From Butyrivibrio sp. X503 (GTDB lineage: Bacteria; Bacillota; Clostridia; Lachnospirales; Lachnospiraceae): DNA of 64,000 nt. Every line of letters starts with the position of its first letter. The stretch's first letter is position 1. The stretch spans positions 186,001 to 250,000 of the forward strand of contig NZ_RAIQ01000004.1 of NCBI RefSeq assembly GCF_003625475.1, given 5' to 3'. A program made the translations under genes and the position numbers. Positions 44,119 to 52,294 of this stretch are shown here, piece after piece. The notes beneath the pieces are model-generated. The model was not told where the DNA came from, ran no database searches, and worked only from the letters and a program-made list of their open reading frames with translations.

Positions 44119-44455
44119 CTATTCTCTTTTTCCACTTTTCAATCAACTCATCCAGCTTCTTTATTGCCGCATCAAGCTCAGAGATATGAGTACTTGTAGC
44201 TTTCATAGCTTTTCTTGTATTCTCATTCGTTTCGTTCTGGAACTGTGCCGCTTCTTTCTCTCTGTCCCCCCTCCACTTAGAGGTCCTTGTCATGTCATAG
44301 ATCTTGAAAGGATGATAGGCATCGTTTTCGACCAGGTTTTTCTTATCTGATATACGACCTCGTCCACCTTCAAAGATTCCCTTTAAATCTTCTGCCCTTC
44401 CGATTTTATCCCAGAGGCTGTCAATCTCTTCCTGTATTTCTTCTATTGATCTCAT
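44111..44455 (-). CDS. small helical protein, YwqH/Lap-like candidate
   Basis: 114 residues, two long helices, highly charged, with a W-x-G turn in SKWRGDREKEAAQF. It begins MRSIEEIQEEIDSLWDKIGR. Size, helical make-up and the WxG turn fit proteins such as DUF5082/YwqH and the LXG-associated alpha-helical (Lap) partners of type VII secreted toxins. No sequence search could be made, so this is a structural likeness. GGGGAAT precedes the ATG. It lies 12 bp after a second small helical gene. Confidence 0.5.
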   Translation of the reverse strand: MRSIEEIQEEIDSLWDKIGRAEDLKGIFEGGRGRISDKKNLVENDAYHPFKIYDMTRTSKWRGDREKEAAQFQNETNENTRKAMKATSTHISELDAAIKKLDELIEKWKKRIDG

Positions 44456-44467
44456 CTTTATTCCCCA

Positions 44468-44770
44468 TTAATTCTTATCTACATCAACTTCTAAACTCTC
44501 ACTTGCGACTTTATCGACTCTTATCATGCTGTCGCGCAGCTTAATAAAAGCAGTAGGTAGCACCACTGCCGATTCTGCGTTGTAGGCCTTCGAAGACTTA
44601 ACGACATCCTTTAAAAGCTTCGTCATCTTCTTGCCCACAGCAAGATTGTCCCAGATTTCTTTGTTATTAAGTACTGAATCGGAAAGGACACAGTTAGACG
44701 CGGAGGTGCCAATAGAATCGACAATCTCCGTAAAGACATTCGTGTCCATGAAGACTTTATTTTCAGACAT
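44468..44770 (-). CDS. small helical protein, LXG-partner-like candidate
   Basis: 100 residues, helical, no signal peptide. It begins MSENKVFMDTNVFTEIVDSI and has paired amphipathic helices around KEIWDNLAVGKKMTKLL. It resembles the about-100-residue first gene in LXG toxin operons (YwqI/TIGR04197-type), again by size and context only. A strong GGAAGGATAGGGG site and a perfect TATAAT at 44793-44798 precede it, so the islet has a promoter of its own. It is first in the run. Confidence 0.45.
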   Translation of the reverse strand: MSENKVFMDTNVFTEIVDSIGTSASNCVLSDSVLNNKEIWDNLAVGKKMTKLLKDVVKSSKAYNAESAVVLPTAFIKLRDSMIRVDKVASESLEVDVDKN

Positions 44771-44792
44771 TTCCCCTATCCTTCCTTTTAAT

Positions 44793-44798
44793 ATTATA
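44793..44798 (-). promoter_or_regulatory. -10 element of the islet operon
   Basis: A perfect minus-strand TATAAT lies 23 bp upstream of the first islet gene. No clear -35 is seen at 16-18 bp spacing (AATAAG or TAATAA only). The transcript would have a leader of about 16 nt. Confidence 0.4.
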
Positions 44799-44920
44799 AG
44801 CGTATATGTGAATAACTTATTAACATAGTATCACTTATTGCTTCTCCCTTGCAAGAAAAAAGATTGAAGTTGTGAAAAAATATATCAGAATTAGCTTTGC
44901 TATATGACATCCTTTTATTT

Positions 44921-45109
44921 CTCGGATTCACGGTATTATATTCTGAGATGTGCAGTTCTTGTACGCATGGCTGATTTGCTCAATGAAAAAACAGGAAAAT
45001 GTCGATTTCAATGAGTAACACGAAATGAGACATTTTCCTGTTTTTGAATTATAAGCAAATCGCTATGCGGCGAAAACAAGCATCTCAGGATATAATACCG
45101 TAAATTCGG
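44921..45109. mobile_element. 189-nt imperfect palindrome, MITE-like or long hairpin RNA
   Basis: The left half (44931-45003) matches the reverse complement of the right half (45029-45100) with only small gaps. Outer arms CGGTATTATA/TATAATACCG are perfect, next TGAGATG/CATCTCA, then a region around GATTTGCT/AGCAAATC, and an inner 17-bp stem with ACAGGAAAATGTC. Weaker pairing extends to 44921 and 45109. The 25-nt loop holds a further ATTTC/GAAAT stem. There is no gene inside and no clear target duplication. It fills most of the 359-bp gap between the islet and the peptide transporter. Confidence 0.7.
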
Positions 45110-45129
45110 AAGAAAATAGGATGTCGCCT

Positions 45130-45882
45130 TTACTTCCTGATTCCCGCGGCCTTAAGCAGCTCTTTTGTGTACTCTGCCTGAGGATTACGATACACGTCCT
45201 TCGTTTCGCCGTATTCTACCACTTTTCCATTCTTCATGATCATCACACAGTCGCTTATCTGGTACACTACGCGAAGGTCGTGTGAGATAAATATGATGGA
45301 AATGCCAAGTCTCTTGTGTAGCGAACGTAGAAGCTCCATGATCTGCGCCTGTATCGTAACGTCCAAAGCCGATACCGGCTCGTCCGCGATAAGGAGCTTG
45401 GGCTCTCTCATAAGCGCGATTCCGATGCAGACTCTCTGCCTCTGTCCGCCCGATAACTGCGAAGGATATCTTTCAAGCATCTCAAGCGGAAGCTCGATCT
45501 CCTTCATGATCTCTTTTACCTTGGCAAGGCGCTCTTCCTTGGTCCACTTCCTCGTCTTGTCGACTTTAAGAGGCTCCTCCAAAAGCCAGCCTACTTTTTT
45601 GGCCGGATTAAGAGAATTGTACGGATCCTGAAAAACCATCTGCGGGCCTTCATATTTCTGCCACAGCTCGCCCGTGTAGTCCTTGTTTATGCCTACAATG
45701 GCGCGCGCAAGCGTAGACTTACCGCAGCCCGATTCTCCCGCGATAGCAAGAACCGTACCCTCTCCCATCTCAAAAGAGACATCGTGAAGAATCTGCACCT
45801 TTTTATTGCCCGAAAAGAGCTTTCTTTTTCTGTTTTTGTAAAAGACATTTAGGTCTTTTGCTCTAAGTACCGTTTCGCCCAT
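45130..45882 (-). CDS. oligopeptide ABC transporter ATP-binding protein (OppF-like)
   Basis: 250 residues from the ATG at 45882, which has GGAGA upstream and follows the previous stop by 1 nt. Walker A is GESGCGKSTLARAIVG, the ABC signature is LSGGQRQRVCIGIALM, and Walker B is LLIADEPVSALD. It hydrolyses ATP to drive peptide import as a heterodimer with the preceding ATPase. It lacks the usual C-terminal oligopeptide-family extension, so it is a short form. It is the last gene of a five-gene operon. Confidence 0.93.
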   Translation of the reverse strand: MGETVLRAKDLNVFYKNRKRKLFSGNKKVQILHDVSFEMGEGTVLAIAGESGCGKSTLARAIVGINKDYTGELWQKYEGPQMVFQDPYNSLNPAKKVGWLLEEPLKVDKTRKWTKEERLAKVKEIMKEIELPLEMLERYPSQLSGGQRQRVCIGIALMREPKLLIADEPVSALDVTIQAQIMELLRSLHKRLGISIIFISHDLRVVYQISDCVMIMKNGKVVEYGETKDVYRNPQAEYTKELLKAAGIRK

Positions 45883-45883
45883 A

Positions 45884-46684
45884 TTACTCTCCGATATCAA
45901 TCTTAGGGATGGCAGCGATCAACTTCTTGGTATAAATATCCGTCGGATTTGAAAAGACTCTTGAAGTCTTTCCGCTCTCTACGATATTGCCCTTCTGCAT
46001 GACTATAACCCTCTCGCACAGCTGGCTTACAAGGCTAAGGTCATGTGATATGAATATGATAGAGGTTCCCCTCTCTTTGTTAATCTTTTTAAGGAGCTCG
46101 ACGATCTGCGCCTGAACCGTGACATCAAGCGCCGTTGTGGGCTCATCCGCAATAAGGATCTTGGGATTACCGATCATGGCCGCCGCGATCATGACTCTCT
46201 GTCTCATACCGCCGGAAAGCTCATGCGGATGCATGTAGTAGATGTTCTCGGCATCATTTAGTCCAACCGCCTTAAGCATCTCTATCGCTCTTTTCTTACG
46301 CTCTTTTTTATCGATATCGGGATGATGGATAAAAAGAGATTCCTCAACCTGCCAGCCGATTCTTTTAACCGGATTAAGGCTCGTCATGGGCTCCTGGAAG
46401 ATCATAGAGATCTCATCGCCCTGATAAGAACGGAGCGTCGCTCTGTCGCAGGTAAGAAGATCATCGCCGTTAAACATGATCCTTCCTGTCTTTTTAAGAG
46501 CATGTCTGTTAAGAAGCCCCGCTATCGCAAGAGCACTCATACTCTTTCCGGAACCGGACTCTCCGACAATACCGACGATCTCGCCCTCTTCAAGCATAAG
46601 GTCAAAATCCTCAACGACCGTCTCAGGCTCGTCGTGATCGTGGAATTCAATATGAAGATCAGTTACATCAAGTATTATTCCCAT
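45884..46684 (-). CDS. oligopeptide ABC transporter ATP-binding protein (OppD-like)
   Basis: 266 residues from the ATG at 46684, which has AGAGGGG upstream and overlaps the permease gene end by 10 bp. Walker A GESGSGKSMSALAIAG, signature LSGGMRQRVMIAAAM, and Walker B ILIADEPTTALDVT. It pairs with the OppF-like subunit. The first subunit begins VTDLHIEFHDHDEPETVVEDF as expected. No cysteine-rich C-terminal extension is seen, so it is another short form. Confidence 0.94.
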   Translation of the reverse strand: MGIILDVTDLHIEFHDHDEPETVVEDFDLMLEEGEIVGIVGESGSGKSMSALAIAGLLNRHALKKTGRIMFNGDDLLTCDRATLRSYQGDEISMIFQEPMTSLNPVKRIGWQVEESLFIHHPDIDKKERKKRAIEMLKAVGLNDAENIYYMHPHELSGGMRQRVMIAAAMIGNPKILIADEPTTALDVTVQAQIVELLKKINKERGTSIIFISHDLSLVSQLCERVIVMQKGNIVESGKTSRVFSNPTDIYTKKLIAAIPKIDIGE

Positions 46685-47496
46685 CTTCTGAGCCCCTCTC
46701 CCAAGAATGAAAAACCAAGCACCATAAGCACAATAACAACACCGGGACATAGACAATAGCTCGGCGTTGTAAACATGTACTGCTGTGCATCCGACAACAT
46801 CTTTCCAAGGCTTGCGTAAGGAGGCTGCGAACCTACACCGAGATAGCTAAGTCCCGCTTCCGCAAGCACTGCATTGTTAAAACCGATAAGTATAGAAGAA
46901 GCCATAACTCCCTTGATATTTGGAAGTATGTGCACAAATATCATCCTGACATCAGATACGCCCTGAAGCTTGGCGCTCGCAACATAGTCCATGTTCCTGC
47001 ACCTAAGCACTTCGCCCCTTACGATCCTGGCAAAGCTTGGAATAAACGCTATTCCAAGTGACATAAGAAGCTGAACCCATCCCGTTCCGAAAACACTGAC
47101 AATTACAAGTGCAAGAAGGATGCTGGGGAATGCAAAAAGAGCATCGATAACTCTCATGATAACTTCGTCAAACACGCCGCCGAAATACCCTGTAAGCGCG
47201 CCGATCGCAGTACCAAGCACCGCACCGATCGTAACGGTTCCGATCGCTATAAGGAGCGTTACCCTGCTTCCGTACATAACCCTGCTGAACACGTCACGTC
47301 CCATGTTGTCGGTACCCATGATATGTTTAAAAGAGATTCCCTGAAGCTTTTCGGACGCACTCATCTTGGTCGGTTCGTAAGGCATCCAAAACAGACCGAC
47401 AATTATCATCAAAAGGATAATTCCGGTTATTATAAGCCCAAACAACATATATGGGTCTTTTTTTATCTTTTTAAAAGTCCTTTTTAAGTTCTTCAT
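46675..47496 (-). CDS. oligopeptide ABC transporter permease (OppC-like)
   Basis: 273 residues with six membrane segments. N-terminal LKRTFKKIKKDPYMLFGLIITGII is OppC-type. The EAA-like coupling loop is EAGLSYLGVGSQPPYASLGKML, and the early GTDNMGRDVFSRVMYGSRVTLLI is a family signature. It starts with a 4-bp overlap of the OppB-like gene. Confidence 0.94.
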   Translation of the reverse strand: MKNLKRTFKKIKKDPYMLFGLIITGIILLMIIVGLFWMPYEPTKMSASEKLQGISFKHIMGTDNMGRDVFSRVMYGSRVTLLIAIGTVTIGAVLGTAIGALTGYFGGVFDEVIMRVIDALFAFPSILLALVIVSVFGTGWVQLLMSLGIAFIPSFARIVRGEVLRCRNMDYVASAKLQGVSDVRMIFVHILPNIKGVMASSILIGFNNAVLAEAGLSYLGVGSQPPYASLGKMLSDAQQYMFTTPSYCLCPGVVIVLMVLGFSFLGEGLRRWE

Positions 47497-48437
47497 TCTT
47501 CAATGCCTATTCTCGGATCGATTATTCTGTAAATGATATCAACCAAAAGATTGGTCACGATAACCACGATCGCAATGCCCATGATTATCGCTTCAACAAC
47601 CGGATAGTCTCTGTTGCTGATACTTGTTAGAAGTATCCTGCTTATTCCTGGTATGCTGAAAACCTGCTCAATTACGATACTTCCCGCGATCATGTCCGCA
47701 AGCACCATTCCAAGGAAGGTGATTACAGGAATAAGCGCATTCTTTAAAACGTGCCTGTACAGCACTCCGTTAGTATTGTTACCTCTGCTGTAGGCGGTTC
47801 TCGTATAATCTTTTGCCGCCTCATCTATAACGCTGCCCCTTAGCATCTTAACCGTCATTGCTATCTTGGGAAGCGCAACCGCAACGGCCGGAAAGATCAG
47901 ATACCTGATAAATCCGCCGAAATCGTCCTTATATGAGATAAATCCCCCGGGAGTAAATAATCTGAGCACCATTCCAAACACAAAGCTTATGAGAATTCCG
48001 GAAAAGAAAGGCGGAATCGCCATAACTATCTGGTTGAACACCGTGATAACTCTGTCGAGAATACCACCCTCGTGCTTGGCTGTGATAATACCGAAGGGAA
48101 TTGAGATCAAGATTGTAAGTAAAAAAGACATTACGGCCATCGTGAGCGTGATCGGAATCTTGCCAAGGATCATGCCGGATACGGGAACACTATAGTTGTA
48201 GCTCGTGCCCATATTACCGTGAAGAAAAGCCGTAAACCATCTGAAATATCTGATAAAAAAGGGATCGTTAAGACCCATTCTCTCTCTTGTCTGAGCGATA
48301 AGCTCGGGAGAAGCCTCCGTTCCGAGCATCCTAAGTGCCGGATCTCCCGGAATAATACTAAAAGCGAGGAATACGCATAGAGAAACCACCACTAAAGTAA
48401 TTATCATGGAAATAATTTTTTTAATGATATATTTCAT
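47493..48437 (-). CDS. oligopeptide ABC transporter permease (OppB-like)
   Basis: 314 residues, six membrane segments. OppB-type N-terminus (IIKKIISMIITLVVVSLCVFLAFSIIPGDPA) and a coupling loop YTRTAYSRGNNTNGVLYRHVLKNALIPV. It forms the channel with the OppC-like subunit. It lies 70 bp downstream of the binding-protein gene. Confidence 0.95.
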   Translation of the reverse strand: MKYIIKKIISMIITLVVVSLCVFLAFSIIPGDPALRMLGTEASPELIAQTRERMGLNDPFFIRYFRWFTAFLHGNMGTSYNYSVPVSGMILGKIPITLTMAVMSFLLTILISIPFGIITAKHEGGILDRVITVFNQIVMAIPPFFSGILISFVFGMVLRLFTPGGFISYKDDFGGFIRYLIFPAVAVALPKIAMTVKMLRGSVIDEAAKDYTRTAYSRGNNTNGVLYRHVLKNALIPVITFLGMVLADMIAGSIVIEQVFSIPGISRILLTSISNRDYPVVEAIIMGIAIVVIVTNLLVDIIYRIIDPRIGIEE

Positions 48438-48507
48438 ACGCGTATTCCCCGCATTCTTTTGTCTTCTTATGAATCCGACATTGCCCCGGATCCATTGTAT
48501 GTCGTAT

Positions 48508-50088
48508 TTACTGTGCAGGTCTGATCTTAGCTATATCCTGTACATAAAGGGGATAGAAAACATATCCCGTAAACTTCTTGTTGAGTGCCACAAACTCAGG
48601 AAGGTCCTGAATATATACGTTTGCAGCTTCTTTTGCAAGGATTTCCTCACATTCCTTGTAGTACTTGGTCTTCTCGGCATCATCCGATGTGGCCTGCGCG
48701 TTCGCATAAGCCTTATCAAACGCCTCGCTGCTGAAGTTGAACATGTTCTTACTTGCATCTGTCTCATATCTTGCAAGAAGAGCCGCAGCTGAAAGTGTTG
48801 ATGCGTCAAAACCTACAACCGTTGACTCGTACTTTCTGTCATTGTAAACATCAGAGAGCCATGAGTTCCACTCGATCTCCTGGATATTGGCCGTTACGCC
48901 GATTGCCTTGAGTTCCTCGGAGATAACCTGAGCAGTGTCAACGTGCTGCTTGTAGTTGGAAGGAACAGTTATCGTAAACTCAAATCCGTTAGGATATCCT
49001 GCTTCTGTCAAAAGAGCTTTCGCCTTCTCCACATCCTGATTATAAACATCGTTAAGCTCAGGCATGAAGTACTTACCGAATGAAGGATACATCGCACTTC
49101 CGATCTCAACGCCCGCTCCGTCGGAAACAAAATCCATAATCTCCTTGGGATCGATCGCATAGCAAAGTGCCTGACGAACTCTCACATCATCAAAAGGCTT
49201 AACCTTATTGTTGAGGTAAAGAGCCTGTACAAGGTTCATTGTTCCCTCGTAGATCTCGAATTTATCGGAGAGCTGAGCTACCTGTGAGCTGGGAATTCTT
49301 GCGAACATATCGATTGATCCGCCCTCAAGATCCATAACAACCGCATCTGCGTTGGATTCGATCTTGAAAACTACGTCCTTGATATATGCCTTGTCTCCCC
49401 AGTAATCATCAAATGCTGTTACTGTAAAGTTCTCCTGTGGTGCGCTTGATACGTACTTGTAAGGGCCCGTTCCGATGATCTTGTTCTCGGGATGCTCGTT
49501 GGATGCGGGAATAATAGCAACCGTGAGCTGAGTAAGGAACTCGGAATTAGCTTCCTTAAGCACTATCTCTACGTGACTGTCATCAAGTATATTCACACTG
49601 TCTATGTTGGAAAAAGAAGAAACAAGCGGCTCACTTCCGTCAGCGCCTGCGTTACGGTCGATAGAATATTTGATATCCTCTACTGTAACAGCGGAGCCGT
49701 CGTGGAACTTGATTCCGTCTCTGAGTGTGAAAGTATATACCTTATTATCTTCCGATATTGTGTACTCACTGGCTACAGCAGGGTTAAGATTACCGTTCTC
49801 ATCGGGTTTAACAAGTCCCTCGAATATGTTAAACAAAACCTCTTTGGTTCCTGCCCCCGTCGCATAATGAGGGTCAAAACTATCCAAATCCTGAGGTATA
49901 CCAACGATAAGCTTAGAAAGATCATCCGCGTTTCCGGCCTGATTATCTGCCTGTGCAGCTTCAGTTTCCGGTTTCTTGGAATCTCCTGTCTTGTCACTTG
50001 AGCAGCCGCTCAATGCAACAGTCAGCGTTGTCAACACAACCATCAGAAGACGGCAGCCTACCTTTCTGCCAATACTTCTTTTAATCAT
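48508..50088 (-). CDS. peptide ABC transporter substrate-binding lipoprotein
   Basis: 526 residues. The signal sequence ends in the lipobox LSGC followed by a Ser/Lys/Glu-rich tether. Family 5 binding-protein features: PQDLDSFDPHYATGAGTKEVLFNIFEGLV, YTFTLRDGIKFHDGSAVTVEDIKYSIDR, and VRQALCYAIDPKEIMDFV. It should bind di- or oligopeptides (nickel or other ligands are possible in this family) and pass them to the OppBC-like permease. AAGGAGG-like TTCCTCCTT (minus strand reading) lies before the ATG. It is the first gene of the operon. Confidence 0.94.
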   Translation of the reverse strand: MIKRSIGRKVGCRLLMVVLTTLTVALSGCSSDKTGDSKKPETEAAQADNQAGNADDLSKLIVGIPQDLDSFDPHYATGAGTKEVLFNIFEGLVKPDENGNLNPAVASEYTISEDNKVYTFTLRDGIKFHDGSAVTVEDIKYSIDRNAGADGSEPLVSSFSNIDSVNILDDSHVEIVLKEANSEFLTQLTVAIIPASNEHPENKIIGTGPYKYVSSAPQENFTVTAFDDYWGDKAYIKDVVFKIESNADAVVMDLEGGSIDMFARIPSSQVAQLSDKFEIYEGTMNLVQALYLNNKVKPFDDVRVRQALCYAIDPKEIMDFVSDGAGVEIGSAMYPSFGKYFMPELNDVYNQDVEKAKALLTEAGYPNGFEFTITVPSNYKQHVDTAQVISEELKAIGVTANIQEIEWNSWLSDVYNDRKYESTVVGFDASTLSAAALLARYETDASKNMFNFSSEAFDKAYANAQATSDDAEKTKYYKECEEILAKEAANVYIQDLPEFVALNKKFTGYVFYPLYVQDIAKIRPAQ

Positions 50089-50150
50089 GTTAAAAATCTT
50101 CCTCCTTATTGAATTATAGGCATTGGCAATGCCATTACTGATAAAATATA

Positions 50151-50178
50151 AAGCCTTGACAAGTCTCTGTCAAGGCTT
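50151..50178 (-). terminator. nrdR terminator
   Basis: On the minus strand, AAGCCTTGACA and TGTCAAGGCTT pair perfectly around a 6-nt loop, followed by ATATTTTAT. It lies 5 bp after the nrdR stop and separates it from the peptide transporter operon. Confidence 0.85.
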
Positions 50179-50183
50179 CCAAG

Positions 50184-50696
50184 TCATTCTTTCTTAAGTA
50201 GCGGAGTGTTCTTATCTGTTGTATCTGTAATAGTTCCGTCAGCCTCTTTTCGAAGAACAGATTTAAGTTCGTCCATAAAGGTATTTACATCCTTAAATTC
50301 TCTGTATACGGAAGCAAATCTTACATATGCGACCGGATCTAAGTTCTTCATCTTGTCCATTACTATCTCACCGATAGCACGGCTTGGTATCTCTTTCTGC
50401 TCCATATTGAACACTTCGGTCTCTACAGAATCAACAAGCTTTGTGATCTGCTCAGCACTTACCGGTCTCTTGTGGCAAGCTCTGAATACACCGGCTTCGA
50501 TCTTGGCTCTGTCGTAAGGCTCACGCACATCGCCCTTCTTTATAACAATAAGCGGAATAGTCTCCACTTTCTCATATGTCGTAAATCTCTTCCCGCAGGA
50601 ATCGCATACACGTCTTCTTCTGATCGATGTATTCTCATCCGCAGGTCTTGAATCGATTACTCTTGTATCATCTTTTCCGCAGAATGGGCATTTCAT
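50184..50696 (-). CDS. nrdR: NrdR, repressor of ribonucleotide reductase genes
   Basis: 170 residues. The zinc ribbon (CPFC near 3-6 and CDSC near 31-34) with IRRRRVC binds DNA. An ATP-cone domain follows (VIKKGDVREPYDRAKIEAGVFRAC...). It senses dATP/ATP and represses nrd genes. AGGAGG-like ATGGAGGATTTG precedes the ATG. It lies downstream of ftsZ, a common Clostridia order. A Thr/Asp-rich tail ends the protein. Confidence 0.96.
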   Translation of the reverse strand: MKCPFCGKDDTRVIDSRPADENTSIRRRRVCDSCGKRFTTYEKVETIPLIVIKKGDVREPYDRAKIEAGVFRACHKRPVSAEQITKLVDSVETEVFNMEQKEIPSRAIGEIVMDKMKNLDPVAYVRFASVYREFKDVNTFMDELKSVLRKEADGTITDTTDKNTPLLKKE

Positions 50697-50828
50697 ACCA
50701 AATCCTCCATCTCAACAAAATGACATTTGATGTGCACTGCGGTATTGCGAAAATAAGCCACAATATATTGCCGCAAATACACGCATTTCTACCAGTTATT
50801 GTATCATTATTTTGCATAAAAAAAAAGA

Positions 50829-50856
50829 GGTTCTGCTCTCGCATTCGCTTGCCAGA
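50829..50856 (-). terminator. hairpin with T-run upstream of nrdR
   Basis: GTTCTG and CAGAAC pair around a long loop that holds GCGAATGCGAG (minus strand), followed by CTC and nine T residues. It is one of three hairpins between ftsZ and nrdR. Confidence 0.55.
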
Positions 50857-50859
50857 ACT

Positions 50860-50904
50860 AAGTAGTACACCACGACTCGATAAAACCGAGTCTGGTGATT
50901 ACTT
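50860..50904. repeat. bulged hairpin between ftsZ and nrdR
   Basis: AAGTAGTACACCACGACTCG and the complementary CGAGTCTGGTGATTACTT pair with small bulges around ATAAAAC. It sits just beyond the ftsZ terminator. Its purpose is unknown, and it may be a transcript-end structure or a processing site. Confidence 0.55.
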
Positions 50905-50938
50905 AAAAAAATACCCTCCGCTTTAGCGGAGGGCGTAT
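50904..50938 (-). terminator. ftsZ terminator
   Basis: CCCTCCGC and GCGGAGGG pair perfectly around TTTA, extended by ATA/TAT with a bulge, followed on the minus strand by seven T residues. It starts 8 bp after the ftsZ stop. Confidence 0.92.
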
Positions 50939-50945
50939 TGTCTAA

Positions 50946-52184
50946 TTATTTTCTCTGTAAGAAATCAGGAATCTTGAGAGACTTAGGCTCTACTGTGCTC
51001 TTGATCTCACTGGGACGGCTGATTCCAAGTGTAGGTCTGGGACCTGCCGCAGCTGCTGCAGAAGCATCAGCTGATGAAACACCGATAGGTGAGATTGTAG
51101 GCTGAATAGGTGTTACAGGTGTAACGGGAGCCACAGGAGCATGTGCTGCAACAGCCTGAGGCTGAGGAGCTACCGTAGCTGCAACAGGTGAAGCTGTCGC
51201 TGAAGCAACGGGCTTCACAGGTGTATTGATCTGCTTGTCGTCAATACCTGTAGCAATAACAGTAATCGTACATGATTCCTGCTGATTCTCATCATACATA
51301 GCACCGAAGATGATGTTAACATCATTTCCTGCAAGCTGGCGAACATACTCGGAAGCATCTGATGCATCCTGAAGAGTGATGTCACCGGAAATATTGATAA
51401 TAACACTGGAAGCGCCATTAATCTTGGTCTCAAGAAGAGGAGACTCAACAGCCATCTTAACGGCCTCGGAAGCCTTCTCATCACCCTTACCTGAACCGAT
51501 ACCGATATGAGCAATGCCCTTATCCTTCATAACTGTCTGAACATCGGCGAAGTCAAGGTTGATAACAGCGGGAACATTGATAAGATCAGTAATTCCCTGT
51601 ACAGCCTGCTGAAGAACCTCATCGGCCTTCTTAAGTGCGTCAGGCATTGTTGTACGTCTGTCAACTATCTGAAGAAGCTTATCGTTAGGGATAACGATAA
51701 GTGTATCTACATTCGATTTGATATTCTGTATGCCGAGCATAGCATTCTGCATACGAACACGAGCCTCAAAACTGAAGGGCTTGGTTACAACGCCTACAGT
51801 CAGAATACCCATATCCTTTGCAAGCTTAGCTACAACGGGAGCAGCTCCTGTACCGGTTCCGCCACCCATACCACAGGTAACGAACACCATGTCCGCGCCC
51901 TTAAGAGCAGCCGAAATCTCCTCGGAACTCTCCTCAGCAGCCTTCTGACCGATCTCAGGCTTAGCACCTGCGCCAAGTCCCTTGGTCAGCTTCTCACCGA
52001 TCTGCAAAAGCTTGGGTGCCTTACAGAGCTGGAGAGCCTGCTTATCTGTATTTATACCGATGAATTCCACACCGTTTATATTCTCATCTACCATTCTATT
52101 AACAGCGTTATTACCTGCGCCACCGACCCCGACAACGATGATCTTGCAGGCAGATTCCGCATCATTTGACTTTATCTCGAGCAA
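50946..52184 (-). CDS. ftsZ: cell division protein FtsZ
   Basis: 412 residues. The start is TTG at 52184, with GGAGGAG upstream. The tubulin-like GTPase has [14 protein letters not shown], the GTP motif [13 protein letters not shown] and the T7 loop [12 protein letters not shown] low-complexity Ala/Pro/Val linker (about 320-385) leads to the C-terminal peptide [10 protein letters not shown], which binds partner proteins. It polymerises at midcell to form the Z ring. It has its own promoter in addition to the dcw transcript. Confidence 0.97.
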   Translation of the reverse strand: MLEIKSNDAESACKIIVVGVGGAGNNAVNRMVDENINGVEFIGINTDKQALQLCKAPKLLQIGEKLTKGLGAGAKPEIGQKAAEESSEEISAALKGADMVFVTCGMGGGTGTGAAPVVAKLAKDMGILTVGVVTKPFSFEARVRMQNAMLGIQNIKSNVDTLIVIPNDKLLQIVDRRTTMPDALKKADEVLQQAVQGITDLINVPAVINLDFADVQTVMKDKGIAHIGIGSGKGDEKASEAVKMAVESPLLETKINGASSVIINISGDITLQDASDASEYVRQLAGNDVNIIFGAMYDENQQESCTITVIATGIDDKQINTPVKPVASATASPVAATVAPQPQAVAAHAPVAPVTPVTPIQPTISPIGVSSADASAAAAAGPRPTLGISRPSEIKSTVEPKSLKIPDFLQRK

Positions 52185-52223
52185 AACGACTCCTCCTTCA
52201 CGACCTATAAACTCCTGTTATCA

Positions 52224-52252
52224 ATGATACGATTTTTTAAACCAATTATCAA
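52224..52252 (-). promoter_or_regulatory. ftsZ promoter
   Basis: Minus-strand TTGATA (52252-52247), a 17-bp spacer, then TATCAT (52229-52224), placed 40 bp upstream of the ftsZ start. The 110-bp gap to ftsQ is the largest in the cluster, which fits a separate transcript start. Confidence 0.65.
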
Positions 52253-52294
52253 CCCGTTTTTTTGTTCGATAATTAATCCAAAAAAACAAAAATA

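Noticed and set aside
44921-45109. Insertion sequence
   Set aside because: The palindrome is too short for a transposase and contains no open frame. MITE-like or hairpin RNA is more fitting.
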